Shown here: piece by piece, positions 1-7,985 of the stretch
How the letters are laid out: every line of letters begins with the position of its first letter
Position numbering within the stretch: position 1 is the first letter of the stretch
Assembly: GCF_040957575.1 (NCBI RefSeq)
Contig: NZ_CP162601.1
Location: forward strand, 2,356,001-2,420,000
Length of the DNA: 64,000 nucleotides
Direction of reading: 5' to 3'
DNA from: Vibrio sp. HB236076
GTDB lineage: Bacteria > Pseudomonadota > Gammaproteobacteria > Enterobacterales > Vibrionaceae
Notes under the pieces: model-generated
What the model was told of the DNA's origin: nothing
Seen by the model: only the letters and a program-made list of their open reading frames with translations
Databases searched by the model: none
Position numbers and translations under genes: made by a program

Positions 1-1
1 T

Positions 2-916
2 CAAACCTTGATCCAGCTTGCCGAGCTTGATGAGTCACTGAAAGAGTTACCAAACATGGTTTCCGAGGCGATGATCCAGCTGGAAGAAACCAACAATGAG
101 CTTCGCCATTATTTGGATGCCATCGATGTCGATCCGCAGCGGATGGCCTTTGTTGAGCAGCGCTACTCTAAAGTGATGTCTTTGTCGAAAAAGCACCAAG
201 TTGCTCCTGAATCACTGTATGAGCATCACCAGCAATTGCTCAGTGATATCGAACTGCTCGACAGCTCTGATGACCGATTAGAAGCGTTGCAAGAAGAAGT
301 TGAACAGCACTATCAAACTTTCTTGCAAGCCTCAGAAAAACTGCATCAATCCAGACTGCGTTACGCGAAAGAGCTCAACACACTGATCACCCAAAGCATG
401 CATGAACTCAGCATGGAAAAAGCGCAGTTTGCCATTGACATCAACTATGATGAACGCCGCCCTTCTCCAACCGGTTTGGACAACCTTTGCTTTATGGTAT
501 CGACCAACCCAGGCCAACCATTACAGCCGATTGCCAAAGTCGCTTCGGGCGGTGAGCTTTCTCGGATTTCTTTGGCTATCCAAGTCATTACGGCGCAAAA
601 AGTCGACACACCAAGTCTGATTTTTGATGAAGTCGATGTGGGAATTAGTGGCCCTACTGCGGCGGTTGTCGGTAAAATGCTGCGTCAACTTGGTCAATCA
701 ACTCAGGTATTGTGTGTCACTCACTTACCACAAGTGGCAGGCTATGGGCACGAGCAATTATTTGTGGCCAAAGACACGCGCGATGGGCAAACCGAAACAC
801 AAATGCGTCGCCTAAGCCCGCAACAGCGCATCGAAGAGTTAGCGCGTTTACTCGGTGGCAGCCAAATAACCGAATCGACACTGGCCAATGCACGCGAGCT
901 TTTAATTGCCGCGTAA
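2..916 (+). CDS. recN: DNA repair protein RecN, C-terminal part (5' end outside window)
   Basis: RecN is an SMC-like ATPase that acts early in recombinational repair of double-strand breaks. The reading frame is open from base 2, so the Walker A half and most of the coiled coil lie upstream of the window. What remains is about 304 residues: the second half of the helical coiled coil (Glu/Gln/Leu-rich, first ~120 residues), then the ABC signature [13 protein letters not shown] near base 550 and the Walker B/D-loop [12 protein letters not shown] near base 620. The switch histidine region [13 protein letters not shown] follows near base 705. The protein ends LLIAA. recN next to bamE is the usual Vibrio and Escherichia order. 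RecN is normally LexA-controlled, but that promoter is not in view. Confidence 0.96.
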   Translation, partial: QTLIQLAELDESLKELPNMVSEAMIQLEETNNELRHYLDAIDVDPQRMAFVEQRYSKVMSLSKKHQVAPESLYEHHQQLLSDIELLDSSDDRLEALQEEVEQHYQTFLQASEKLHQSRLRYAKELNTLITQSMHELSMEKAQFAIDINYDERRPSPTGLDNLCFMVSTNPGQPLQPIAKVASGGELSRISLAIQVITAQKVDTPSLIFDEVDVGISGPTAAVVGKMLRQLGQSTQVLCVTHLPQVAGYGHEQLFVAKDTRDGQTETQMRRLSPQQRIEELARLLGGSQITESTLANARELLIAA

Positions 917-930
917 TCTCCTCTCCATGA

Positions 931-970
931 CAAACGCCCCAATGCAACGGGTAATCACAAGGGGCGTTTG
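931..970 (+). terminator. Probable recN terminator hairpin
   Basis: Perfect 10-bp arms CAAACGCCCC and GGGGCGTTTG around a 20-base loop, 14 bases after the recN stop. There is no long U tract, so termination is inferred from position and the GC-rich stem. Confidence 0.55.
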
Positions 971-1356
971 ATGAAAAAAGTGCATCAACCTGACTTATCC
1001 CCCACGAATAATGGGAAATTATTTGCAACTTCTCGGTAATTCTGTAGTCTCAACAGCGGTTACAAGGAAGTCTATCGGCAGGTTACCATCCGATTTTTTG
1101 CATTGTACGTTACCCCATAAGCGGGTTTTCACTGTGGTGCTCAAAACCATCGGGCTTTAATCGGTATGACACCGTTACCCGTAACCCATAAAGCCGCTAA
1201 CCTAGCCAAAAGCGGATGTTAATTTGGGGCGAACAAAGCTACGCCCTTATGCGCTTTTTTTATCCCGTAAGGTTCTCAGTCAATCATTGGGGTTGGTATT
1301 ATCACGTGGGCTTGTTTATTATCAGCGCAGTACTCAGAGGTTTCGAAAGAAGAATT
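971..1356. other. Intergenic region before bamE
   Basis: No gene is seen. The stretch holds several GTTACC/GGTTAC motifs (near 1057, 1081, 1108 and 1171), including GTTACCCGTAAC, whose GTTAC and GTAAC halves are inverted. The bamE promoter must lie here, but I could not place a convincing sigma70 or sigmaE box. An open frame from 1216 runs in phase into bamE. Its extra 47 residues do not look like a lipoprotein start and were not used. Confidence 0.4.
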
Positions 1357-1716
1357 ATGCAATCAAAGAAGTGGCTTATTACCATTCCCCTATCTATGGC
1401 CTTATTGTCTGGCTGTTCCGTACTCGAAAAATTGGTTTACCGCATTGATATCAATCAAGGTAATTATGTTGAGCAAACCGCGGTCGATAAACTTCGCTTT
1501 GGCATGACGATGAAGCAAGTCCAATACGTGTTAGGCTCGCCAATGTTGGTGGAAAATGGCTATCCGAATACTTGGTATTACATTTATCACCATACAGAAA
1601 ATCACGAAGAGTCTGTGCAAAAGAACCTGATAGTAAACTTTAATGATGAGGGGTTACTCAAAACGGTCTCTGGGGACTTTAAAGTCAGTGACCACTTCTT
1701 TGAAGCTTTGCAATAA
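1357..1716 (+). CDS. bamE: Outer membrane assembly lipoprotein BamE (SmpA)
   Basis: BamE is a small lipoprotein subunit of the BAM complex, which folds beta-barrel proteins into the outer membrane. The ATG at 1357 gives 119 residues, the normal family size. It opens with a lipoprotein signal peptide: a Lys-containing n-region, a hydrophobic stretch, and the lipobox LLSGC with Cys at about residue 20. The mature part has the SmpA/OmlA fold signatures [13 protein letters not shown] and the pattern [17 protein letters not shown], followed by WYYIYH. The longer in-frame start at 1216 would bury the signal peptide and is rejected. The position beside recN matches other gammaproteobacteria. Confidence 0.95.
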   Translation: MQSKKWLITIPLSMALLSGCSVLEKLVYRIDINQGNYVEQTAVDKLRFGMTMKQVQYVLGSPMLVENGYPNTWYYIYHHTENHEESVQKNLIVNFNDEGLLKTVSGDFKVSDHFFEALQ

Positions 1717-1761
1717 CATTTAAAGGCTTTCATTGCCTTTGCAAAGCAACCCAAACATGTA

Positions 1762-1787
1762 AGGCACCATGACGGTGCCTATTTTTT
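1762..1787 (+). terminator. bamE terminator
   Basis: AGGCACC and GGTGCCT stem, 5-base loop, then ATTTTTT. It lies 45 bases after bamE and overlaps the 3' end of the convergent ratB. Confidence 0.75.
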
Positions 1788-2081
1788 ATTCTCATTTTTA
1801 GCTTGCTCGGCACGCTTGCGGCGAATTTCTTTTGGATCAGCAAGAAGCGGCCGGTAGATCTCAATTCTATCTTGGTCGCGAACGTTGGCATCGAGTTTGA
1901 TGTTGCGGCTAAACACACCCACTTTGTTTTTATCGAGATCAATCTCTGGGAACGCCTCTAATATCCCAGACTGTTCGATAATAGAACGTACTGTCGCCTC
2001 TTGGTTGACCACCAATTTGATCACTCTTTGTTCGTGAGGCAACGCATAGACAACTTCGACATGGATCATGGTATCTGACAT
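1779..2081 (-). CDS. ratB: RnfH/RatB family ubiquitin-like fold protein
   Basis: This is a 100-residue UPF0125 (RnfH/RatB) protein, small and soluble with a predicted beta-grasp fold and no well-established biochemical role. Conserved family features are the start [14 protein letters not shown], the segment [46 protein letters not shown], and the Lys/Glu-rich tail. It is translated as the second gene of a pair: its ATG overlaps the ratA stop by one base (TAATG), implying translational coupling. The order ratA-ratB convergent to bamE and divergent from smpB is standard. Confidence 0.9.
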   Translation of the reverse strand: MSDTMIHVEVVYALPHEQRVIKLVVNQEATVRSIIEQSGILEAFPEIDLDKNKVGVFSRNIKLDANVRDQDRIEIYRPLLADPKEIRRKRAEQAKNENKK

Positions 2082-2512
2082 TAGAGGTACACCTGCTTAG
2101 CACGCTCGGTAAAAGCGTTGACCATATTATTGGTTAATTCATTGAAGATTCGACCAAAAGCCAATTCGATCATTTTACTAGAAAATTCAAAATCCAGTTT
2201 TAATTCCACTTTACAAGCCGTATCATCAAGCGGAGTGAAATGCCAACCACCCGACAGTGATTTAAAAGGGCCATCAACCAGTTTCATCAATATAGCTTCG
2301 TTTTTGATCAATGTATTGGCAGTCGTGAAAGTTTTACTGATCCCGGCCTTGGAAATAAACACAGATGCCACCATCGCCTGATCACTGGTTTCTAAAATTT
2401 TGGCATCGGCACAACCGGGTAAAAATTTGGGGTATTGAGCAACATCGTTGACCAAATCGTACATCTGCTTGGCACTAAATGAGACCAAGGCAGAGCGACT
2501 GACTTGCTTCAT
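2081..2512 (-). CDS. ratA: RatA, START/polyketide-cyclase (COQ10-like) family protein
   Basis: The 143-residue protein belongs to the START-like lipid/quinone-binding fold (Polyketide_cyc, COQ10 type). It starts [39 protein letters not shown], the typical family opening with the conserved YPxFLPGC segment at about residues 27-35. It ends in a long C-terminal helix containing [14 protein letters not shown]. In E. coli RatA has been described as inhibiting 70S ribosome assembly, and the eukaryotic relative Coq10 binds ubiquinone. Which role applies here cannot be decided from sequence. It lies divergent from smpB, with about 100 bases between the start codons. Confidence 0.9.
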   Translation of the reverse strand: MKQVSRSALVSFSAKQMYDLVNDVAQYPKFLPGCADAKILETSDQAMVASVFISKAGISKTFTTANTLIKNEAILMKLVDGPFKSLSGGWHFTPLDDTACKVELKLDFEFSSKMIELAFGRIFNELTNNMVNAFTERAKQVYL

Positions 2513-2620
2513 AACCTCTCCTATCTAATCCTTTTATCTGCTTAGGATTTTACTTTTATTCGCACATAGCGTAAATAAGGGATTTCCTATGCGAGAAGCA
2601 ATCCGTATAATGTGGTGATT

Positions 2621-3106
2621 ATGGCAAAGAAAAATACAAAATCAAAAGCCGGTAGCAATACTATCGCGCTCAATAAAAAAGCTCGCCACGAGTATTTCAT
2701 CGAAGATGAAGTTGAAGCTGGCATTGAGTTACAAGGCTGGGAAGTGAAGTCACTTCGCCAAGGCAAAGCAAACATCGCGGAGAGTTACGTGTTTATGCGT
2801 GACGGTCAGGCGTTTATTAGTGGTATGACGATTACCCCTTTAAACCAGGCGTCAACTCACGTGGTCGCGGAGCCGACTCGGGTGCGTAAGCTGCTAATGT
2901 CTCGTCGCGAACTCGATAACCTTTTTGGTCGCATCAACCGCGAGGGGATGACATTAACCGCGCTTTCTCTTTACTGGTCTCGTTCTTGGGCTAAATTAAA
3001 AGTTGGCGTCGCGAAAGGTAAAAAGATGCACGACAAACGCGAAGACATCAAAGATCGCGATTGGCAGCGTCAAAAAGCACGAGTAATGAAAAGCTCACTG
3101 CGTTAA
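2621..3106 (+). CDS. smpB: SsrA-binding protein SmpB
   Basis: SmpB binds the tRNA-like domain of tmRNA and carries it into stalled ribosomes for trans-translation. The 161-residue form starting MAKKN at 2621 matches the family length; the GTG at 2612 would add three residues not seen in relatives. Family signatures are visible in order: [33 protein letters not shown] (residues ~40-55), [31 protein letters not shown], and the basic C-terminal tail [10 protein letters not shown] that folds in the mRNA channel. It is followed immediately by its RNA partner ssrA. Confidence 0.97.
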   Translation: MAKKNTKSKAGSNTIALNKKARHEYFIEDEVEAGIELQGWEVKSLRQGKANIAESYVFMRDGQAFISGMTITPLNQASTHVVAEPTRVRKLLMSRRELDNLFGRINREGMTLTALSLYWSRSWAKLKVGVAKGKKMHDKREDIKDRDWQRQKARVMKSSLR

Positions 3107-3132
3107 ACTTAACCACTTGATTGCTATAGTGC

Positions 3133-3160
3133 TAGACAGGTAATAAATTTCTGGTACTAT
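3133..3160 (+). promoter_or_regulatory. Predicted ssrA promoter
   Basis: A -35 TAGACA at 3133-3138 and -10 TACTAT at 3155-3160 are separated by 16 bp. They sit just upstream of the mature tmRNA 5' end at 3174, which leaves room for a short RNase P-processed leader. Confidence 0.6.
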
Positions 3161-3173
3161 GCATTCATACCTT

Positions 3174-3540
3174 GGGGCTGATTCAGGATTCGACGGGAAT
3201 TTTGCAGTCTGAGGTGCATGCCGAGGTGCGGTAGGCCTCGTTAACAAACCGCAAAAAAATAGTCGCAAACGACGAAAACTACGCACTAGCAGCTTAATAA
3301 CCTGCTCAGAGCCCTTCTGCCCTAGCTTCCGCTTGTAAGACGGGGAATTACAGAAGGTCAAACCAAATCAAGCTGGCGTGGATTCCCCCACCTGAGGGAT
3401 GAAGCGTAAGATACAATTCAGGTTAGCTATTCGTTGGCGTGTCGGTTCGCAGGCGGTAGTGAAATTAAAGATCGACTAAGCATGTAGTACCAAAGATGAA
3501 TGGTTTCCGGACGCGGGTTCAACTCCCGCCAGCTCCACCA
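3174..3540 (+). ncRNA. ssrA: tmRNA (SsrA)
   Basis: The transfer-messenger RNA rescues stalled ribosomes and tags the nascent peptide. The 5' end GGGGCTGATTC pairs with CAGCTCC just before the terminal ACCA at 3540, giving a tRNA-like acceptor stem. The T arm GGGTTCAACTCCC is at 3515-3527. The resume codon is GCA at 3265, and the tag frame reads ANDENYALAA followed by tandem TAA stops at 3295-3300. Length is about 367 nt. Its 3' end is a well-known target for integrative elements, which fits the foreign-looking hipA-HTH pair that follows. Confidence 0.97.
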
Positions 3541-3550
3541 AACGTTTGGA

Positions 3551-3577
3551 AAAGGCCACCTTAGGGTGGCCTTTTTT
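3551..3577 (+). terminator. ssrA terminator
   Basis: AAGGCCACC and GGTGGCCTT arms with a four-base TTAG loop, followed by a U tract, 11 bases after the tmRNA CCA end. Confidence 0.85.
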
Positions 3578-3760
3578 GTATCTAAAAGTACTGAGATTCA
3601 ACTAGTTGTAAACCTCCCCAAAACACTGGTCATTAGCAATTAGAGTTTTCTGTTTACAATGAAACAAACCATTAACGCCCCACTCCCTATCGCAGCTTTC
3701 ATAGCTAAAATAATCCATTCTGCTCATCAACAATTTTGACTTACAAGCTATGCGTAATTA

Positions 3761-3850
3761 TTTACTCATAAAGAGTCTCGCCATACATTAATGTGCAATA
3801 CTTTACTCACAACTTGAAAGAAAATGACTTTAAGAGTAAAGTTTTACTCA
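3761..3850 (+). promoter_or_regulatory. Three phased TTTACTCA boxes upstream of hipA (candidate operator array)
   Basis: TTTACTCA occurs at 3761-3768, 3802-3809 and 3843-3850, exactly 41 bp apart each time, about four helical turns. The third copy is half of a palindrome, GAGTAAAGTTTTACTC (3834-3849). The first is followed by an inverted GAGT (3773-3776). Placement directly upstream of the toxin-like gene suggests autoregulation by the downstream HTH protein. The remaining bases 3578-3760 hold no gene that I can see. Confidence 0.5.
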
Positions 3851-3872
3851 TTGATAAGTAGAGGTGTTGTCG

Positions 3873-5234
3873 ATGGAAGAACTAACCATACAAGCTTTTA
3901 TCAGAGGTGAATGGATAGATATTGGTATCATCTCATTCCCTAAAAGTAGCCAACATAATTTCCGAGTGACTGAACTCAACTACCTCAGCGACTATGCACT
4001 AGAACATCACGATAAAGATGACTTTCACGCGGTTTCACTCAGTCACCCTGTCTCATTCTTTTTTGATGACATGGGTAAACCTGGATGGTTAAAGTTTCTA
4101 GACGATATTATGCCTAGTGGCGCGAGTAGACGATACTGGGTCAAACACCTAGATATTGACGACCTTAGTTCTGATGAACAAGACTATGTTTTGCTCAAGT
4201 TTGGCACAATATCGCCTATTGGTAACTTAAGAGTAAAAGACTCTCTTCCTGAGCGCTACGAAGTAGCAGACAACCTCTACTTCTCTATTGATGATGTTAA
4301 AAATCGAGCTGGTGATTTCCTCGACTATGCACAGCAAAGAGGGGCAGCCGCAGGTGGTGCAACAGGGGCTGGAGGTGAGGCGCCAAAGCTGATCCTCCGA
4401 TGTGGTTTCGATCATGGATCTGGCAGCGAAAAAATATGGATTGATCCATACCAAGATGACAATAGTAACCACGACTTACATTACTTAGTGAAGTACCCTA
4501 GAGGCTCAAAAAGCACCATTGATTGTAATATTCTAAGAGCTGAGTTCTACTTCTACCACGAACTCACTGAAATGGGAGTTGAAACGATCTCCACCGACGG
4601 TATGCGCTTAGAGGAAGGATTAAACTACCCTTCCTTGTGGCTTCCTCGATTTGATGTTCAAATTAATGAGCAACAAATAGAGAGATTTGGCATGGAATCT
4701 GTGTATTCCATTTTGAACAAAGGCGCTGGGGTCACTCTTGATCACGAAACAACCATCCGAACTCTCATAAAAAAAATGACTCAAAGCAATATGGTTAAAC
4801 ACCAAGGGTATAGGTTTGATACCCAAGCTTTCGTCATTGAATGGGTGAAAAGAGATCTACTCAACATCTTGTTTGGTAATAGTGATAACCATGGCAGAAA
4901 CACTTCATTCTTAAAAGGTGATGGCGTCATAAAGCTTGCTCCTGTTTACGACTTCGCACCAATGAAAGCTGATCCTGAGGGCATTCCAAGAACAACAAAA
5001 TGGAAAGCCCCACTAGAGGTTGGCGGAACTTACGACTTCGTAGGAATAGCGGACACCTTATCTGATCTCGTGCCAAAAGAAGTGTTATTACAAGAACTAA
5101 AGGTTACTGCAAGTAAATGCATTGATTTAAAGCAGAGACTCGCATTACGAGGAGTACCAGAACAAATCTTAGAGATGCCAGCCGTTGGACTTAATCATAT
5201 ATCAGAAAAGCTCACTAAATGGGGGCTACTATGA
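3873..5234 (+). CDS. HipA-family serine/threonine kinase (putative toxin)
   Basis: HipA kinases are toxins of type II modules; E. coli HipA phosphorylates GltX. This 453-residue protein has a Gly/Ala-rich loop GGATGAGGEAPKLIL at about residues 161-176, in the place of the HipA P-loop. The catalytic segment FGNSDNHGRNTSFL (~334-347) has the D-x-H-x-x-N layout of the family. The metal-binding VYDFAPM (~358-364) corresponds to HipA's YD motif. The ATG at 3873 has AGAGG eight bases upstream; a GTG at 3864 is the alternative. The stop overlaps the next gene by ATGA. Unlike E. coli hipBA, the HTH partner is downstream. Base composition is visibly more AT-rich than in smpB. Target unknown. Confidence 0.85.
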   Translation: MEELTIQAFIRGEWIDIGIISFPKSSQHNFRVTELNYLSDYALEHHDKDDFHAVSLSHPVSFFFDDMGKPGWLKFLDDIMPSGASRRYWVKHLDIDDLSSDEQDYVLLKFGTISPIGNLRVKDSLPERYEVADNLYFSIDDVKNRAGDFLDYAQQRGAAAGGATGAGGEAPKLILRCGFDHGSGSEKIWIDPYQDDNSNHDLHYLVKYPRGSKSTIDCNILRAEFYFYHELTEMGVETISTDGMRLEEGLNYPSLWLPRFDVQINEQQIERFGMESVYSILNKGAGVTLDHETTIRTLIKKMTQSNMVKHQGYRFDTQAFVIEWVKRDLLNILFGNSDNHGRNTSFLKGDGVIKLAPVYDFAPMKADPEGIPRTTKWKAPLEVGGTYDFVGIADTLSDLVPKEVLLQELKVTASKCIDLKQRLALRGVPEQILEMPAVGLNHISEKLTKWGLL

Positions 5235-5701
5235 ATAAACCAAGCAATAAAGAGTCCGTACAAGATACCGTTGCTCGTCTAAGAGCAAACCGAAATCAAC
5301 ATCAGCCCAAGATTGGGACGGATGCAACTCATTCGACCAAAGAACGATCGCAACTTAACACTCCGACTAGATCGAAAACCTCAAAAAACACCAAAGCAGT
5401 AAGTGCAGCAGAACGCAAAACCGAGGCAAACAAAATCATCAAACACTTATTGCTTGGAGAGCTAACACAAGGCCAAGCGTTAAGAAGTTTACGCATTAAT
5501 ATACTGGGACTCAAACAGGATGTGTTCGCAAAACTCGTTGGTGTCTCAAGGAAAACACTCTCAGATATAGAGAATGATCGGGGCAGCTACAATACAGAGA
5601 TTCTCAACAAGGTATTCAAACCATTTGGTTTAAAAGTCGGAATGCTACCTTCTTCTCCTGATGTGTTAAAATCGCTACTCATAGATGGTGAGGCTGGGTA
5701 A
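5231..5701 (+). CDS. XRE-family HTH protein, putative HipB-like antitoxin
   Basis: The 156-residue protein overlaps the kinase gene by ATGA, so the two are translationally coupled. The first ~65 residues are Lys/Gln/Ser/Thr-rich and look disordered. The C-terminal half holds an XRE-type helix-turn-helix: LKQDVFAKLVGVSRKTLSDIEND at about residues 94-116, followed by a Cro/C1-like helix ending FGLKVGML. E. coli HipB is only 88 residues, so the N-terminal extension is unusual and could be the kinase-contacting part. It may repress from the TTTACTCA boxes at 3761-3850. The in-frame ATG at 5219 is less likely because it lies inside the kinase gene without a good ribosome site, whereas GGGGGC precedes 5231. 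Confidence 0.82.
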   Translation: MNKPSNKESVQDTVARLRANRNQHQPKIGTDATHSTKERSQLNTPTRSKTSKNTKAVSAAERKTEANKIIKHLLLGELTQGQALRSLRINILGLKQDVFAKLVGVSRKTLSDIENDRGSYNTEILNKVFKPFGLKVGMLPSSPDVLKSLLIDGEAG

Positions 5702-5844
5702 ATCAGCGCTATTGCTTTAGAATAAATTCTTATAACAAGCTAGCATTTTTAAATGATTTAGGAAAACACGGCGCAGGTTTAGTTCCTTTTGAAGCAGGAA
5801 ATTTGATGCAACACCAAATTGGCAGCATCAATATAAGTTATTGA
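5692..5844 (+). pseudogene. Possible gene remnant, short open frame without a start
   Basis: A 50-codon frame without ATG runs to TGA at 5844. It contains a protein-like stretch: NKLAFLNDLGKHGAGLVPFE, then AGNLMQHQIGSINISY. I do not recognise the family. It lies between the HTH gene and the edge of the AT-rich insert and could equally be chance. Confidence 0.25.
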
Positions 5845-5937
5845 ATTTATTGAAATTTACTAACCATCTTAACGCCCGACAGTCCACAAAAAGCGAGGGC
5901 GCTGCCGCTTGGAGCATCCTCAACCTATCCACACACC

Positions 5938-6243
5938 TTATGCGCGAAAAAACGTCGTGACCACCAACCAATACACGACCAGCGCCGCCAACAAAAACCA
6001 GGAAACATAAAAAATGGGATAAGGCATCTGACCACTGGTGGAAATATAACGATAAATGGAAACGATCGCGCTCACGACTAAAGAGCCAGCAAAACTCAAG
6101 GATAGATAAGTCAACCCTTGACTTGCCGCCAGTGTTAATGCCGGGTGATGCTCTGCACTAAAATAAAACACCGAAAACATCATCAACTGCCCGCCAATAA
6201 ACACCTGAACCAACAGCACACCAATAAATGACCAAACAGACAC
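5938..6243 (-). CDS. Small integral membrane protein, unknown function
   Basis: The 101-residue protein has three predicted membrane segments: residues ~5-27, ~47-66 and ~78-97. It has no catalytic motif that I recognise. The start codon is GTG at 6243, preceded by a strong AGGAGG seven bases upstream, so translation is credible despite the lack of a family. It stands alone between the hipA insert and the NfeD/SPFH pair, on the same strand as the latter but about 150 bases beyond it. A function cannot be named. Confidence 0.65.
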   Translation of the reverse strand: MSVWSFIGVLLVQVFIGGQLMMFSVFYFSAEHHPALTLAASQGLTYLSLSFAGSLVVSAIVSIYRYISTSGQMPYPIFYVSWFLLAALVVYWLVVTTFFRA

Positions 6244-6389
6244 ACCACCTCCTTGTTTTTATACATTACATTTTTTATGAGCTACATTTTTATAGACTCA
6301 GCTTGTGTCGACAAAACCCAGATTCGTTTGCCCGTAATCACAACCCAATGCGACTTCATCGCGGTGACGATAAAGCCGCGCTTGTTTGT

Positions 6390-6851
6390 TTAGTCTGACT
6401 GAGCCTCAATCCACATCACACCAACTTGTGTTTTAACCACTTTAACTCGCTGCCCTTTTGAAAGTGATTGCTCACTTTTCAATTTCCATTGCACACCAGA
6501 ATAGGCATAAAACACTTGCTCGCTATCCTTATCAACGGGTTGCTCTAAAACAAAAGAGAGCTGCGCAAAATCAGAGGCAGTCTGTTGAGAAACCGGCTTA
6601 TTTTGCCACTGCTTTAATGGCTTCCACAGCACAACCGCAAAGCCCAGTGTCAACACCAATACCGACCACAGAGCGGATTTCACGTTGATGTCTAACCAGC
6701 CCAGTGACATGGCCAGCCCCGTAGCCAGTAATGCCAACCCAACAAAAGAGAAAATAAACGTCGAAAAACCGAGAATGGCCACCTCAATCACTAAGGTCAC
6801 CACACCGGCCACAATCAAAAGCTGGGGTAAATAATCGATCAAATACAGCAA
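6390..6851 (-). CDS. NfeD family membrane protein (YbbJ-like)
   Basis: NfeD-like proteins accompany SPFH proteins and are thought to help organise membrane microdomains. The 153 residues show two to three hydrophobic segments in the first ~75, then a C-terminal OB-fold-like domain (FVLEQPVDKDSEQVFYAYSG, then VQWKLKS, SLSKGQRVKVVKTQVGVMWIE). The start is an inferred TTG at 6851, one base after the stop of the SPFH gene, with AAGGG upstream inside that gene; no ATG occurs before residue ~48. Tight spacing makes this a two-gene operon like qmcA-ybbJ of E. coli. Confidence 0.83.
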   Translation of the reverse strand: MLYLIDYLPQLLIVAGVVTLVIEVAILGFSTFIFSFVGLALLATGLAMSLGWLDINVKSALWSVLVLTLGFAVVLWKPLKQWQNKPVSQQTASDFAQLSFVLEQPVDKDSEQVFYAYSGVQWKLKSEQSLSKGQRVKVVKTQVGVMWIEAQSD

Positions 6852-6852
6852 A

Positions 6853-7806
6853 TTAAGACCCTTTTGGTGTTTTGTTTAAGGCATTGATGATACTCATCCC
6901 CTGTGCCACTAACGAACTGGCATCGGTGCCACTTTCAGGTAAGAGCACCACCGAAGACTCTTTGGCAATCGCGTGTTTGGCCTCGATGGCTTTGGTGGCC
7001 AAATCAAGTTGAATCGCTTTTTGACCTTCATCCGTATTGGCCGCATCCCCCACGGTTTTTAGTGCTTCTGCCTGAGCATTCGCCACGGCAATAATCGACT
7101 TTGCTTCACCTTCTGCCCTTAAAATTTGTTCCGCTTTATCCGCTTCAGCCGATAATACACGAGCCTGTTTTTCCCCTTCAGCAACATTGATCGCCGCTTG
7201 TCGGTCACCTTCAGATTCTAATATCTGCGCCCGTTTAACCCGCTCGGCTTTCATCTGCGCTTCCATAGACTCCATGATCGATTGCGGTGGAACAATGTCT
7301 TTAATTTCGTAGCGAAGCACTTGAATACCCCAAGGCTCTGACGCCACATTAATCGCTGATACAATATTGGTATTGAGTAAATCACGCTCTTCAAACGTTT
7401 TATCAAGCTCCATTTTACCCAGCTCAGAACGCATCGTTGTTTGCGCCAATTGCGTCACCGCAAAGGCATAATCATCGACGCCATAGGTGGCTTTGTAAGG
7501 ATCCAGTACACGAAAATACAAAACTCCATCAACAATCAATGAAATATTGTCTTTGGTAATGGCGGATTGAGAAGGCACATCTTGCGCTTGTTCTTTTAAG
7601 CTACGTTCAGCAGCGACTTGGTCGATAAACGGCACGATAAAATTAATCCCAGCCGTTTTGGTGGAATGATATTTACCAAACCGCTCCACTAGCCACGCTT
7701 GGTTTTGGGGAACAAACTTAACACTGCTCTTTAACACCAAAACAATAAGAATAAACAGAGCAATGGGAATGAGATTATTAACAATTAACGCGACAGGATA
7801 ATCCAT
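6853..7806 (-). CDS. qmcA: SPFH/stomatin-family membrane protein (QmcA-like)
   Basis: The 317-residue protein has one N-terminal membrane anchor (~10-28) and an SPFH/PHB domain (~30-190) with VPQNQAWLVERFGKYHSTKTAGINFIVPF near the start. A long Ala/Glu/Lys-rich coiled coil follows (~190-270), containing VKRAQILESEGDRQAAINVAEG. These proteins oligomerise on the inner membrane and often act with NfeD partners and membrane proteases. A good AAGGA ribosome site precedes the ATG at 7806. It is first gene of the pair with the NfeD-like gene one base downstream. Assignment to QmcA rather than a paralogous stomatin rests on length and partner. Confidence 0.88.
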   Translation of the reverse strand: MDYPVALIVNNLIPIALFILIVLVLKSSVKFVPQNQAWLVERFGKYHSTKTAGINFIVPFIDQVAAERSLKEQAQDVPSQSAITKDNISLIVDGVLYFRVLDPYKATYGVDDYAFAVTQLAQTTMRSELGKMELDKTFEERDLLNTNIVSAINVASEPWGIQVLRYEIKDIVPPQSIMESMEAQMKAERVKRAQILESEGDRQAAINVAEGEKQARVLSAEADKAEQILRAEGEAKSIIAVANAQAEALKTVGDAANTDEGQKAIQLDLATKAIEAKHAIAKESSVVLLPESGTDASSLVAQGMSIINALNKTPKGS

Positions 7807-7904
7807 GATTCAGTCCTTATACATAAAGTTACCTATATAGTAATACAAGCACATCATTAAGGATGAGTTAAAGATCGAAAAAACAACACCGCCGCCATCA
7901 ACAA

Positions 7905-7933
7905 TACAAAAAAGCCTCATCACACGATGAGGC
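7905..7933 (-). terminator. Terminator downstream of the POT transporter gene
   Basis: Minus-strand stem GATGCCTCATC/GATGAGGC core (GCCTCATC 7914-7921, GATGAGGC 7926-7933) with a four-base loop, followed on the minus strand by TTTTTTGTATTG. The opposite side also has a T run, so it may work both ways. Confidence 0.8.
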
Positions 7934-7985
7934 ATCAAAAAAATCAACTTAGTCAAAAACCAACCGCGTTTTTGGGCACGCTCAA

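Noticed and set aside
1216..1356. N-terminal extension of bamE from an upstream in-frame ATG
   Set aside because: It would bury a clear lipoprotein signal peptide and lipobox; the start at 1357 gives the normal family length.
5745..5925. attC-type integron recombination site after the hip pair
   Set aside because: Some bases resemble the outer ends, but no matching R'/R'' core pair with the right symmetry could be built, and no integron context exists.
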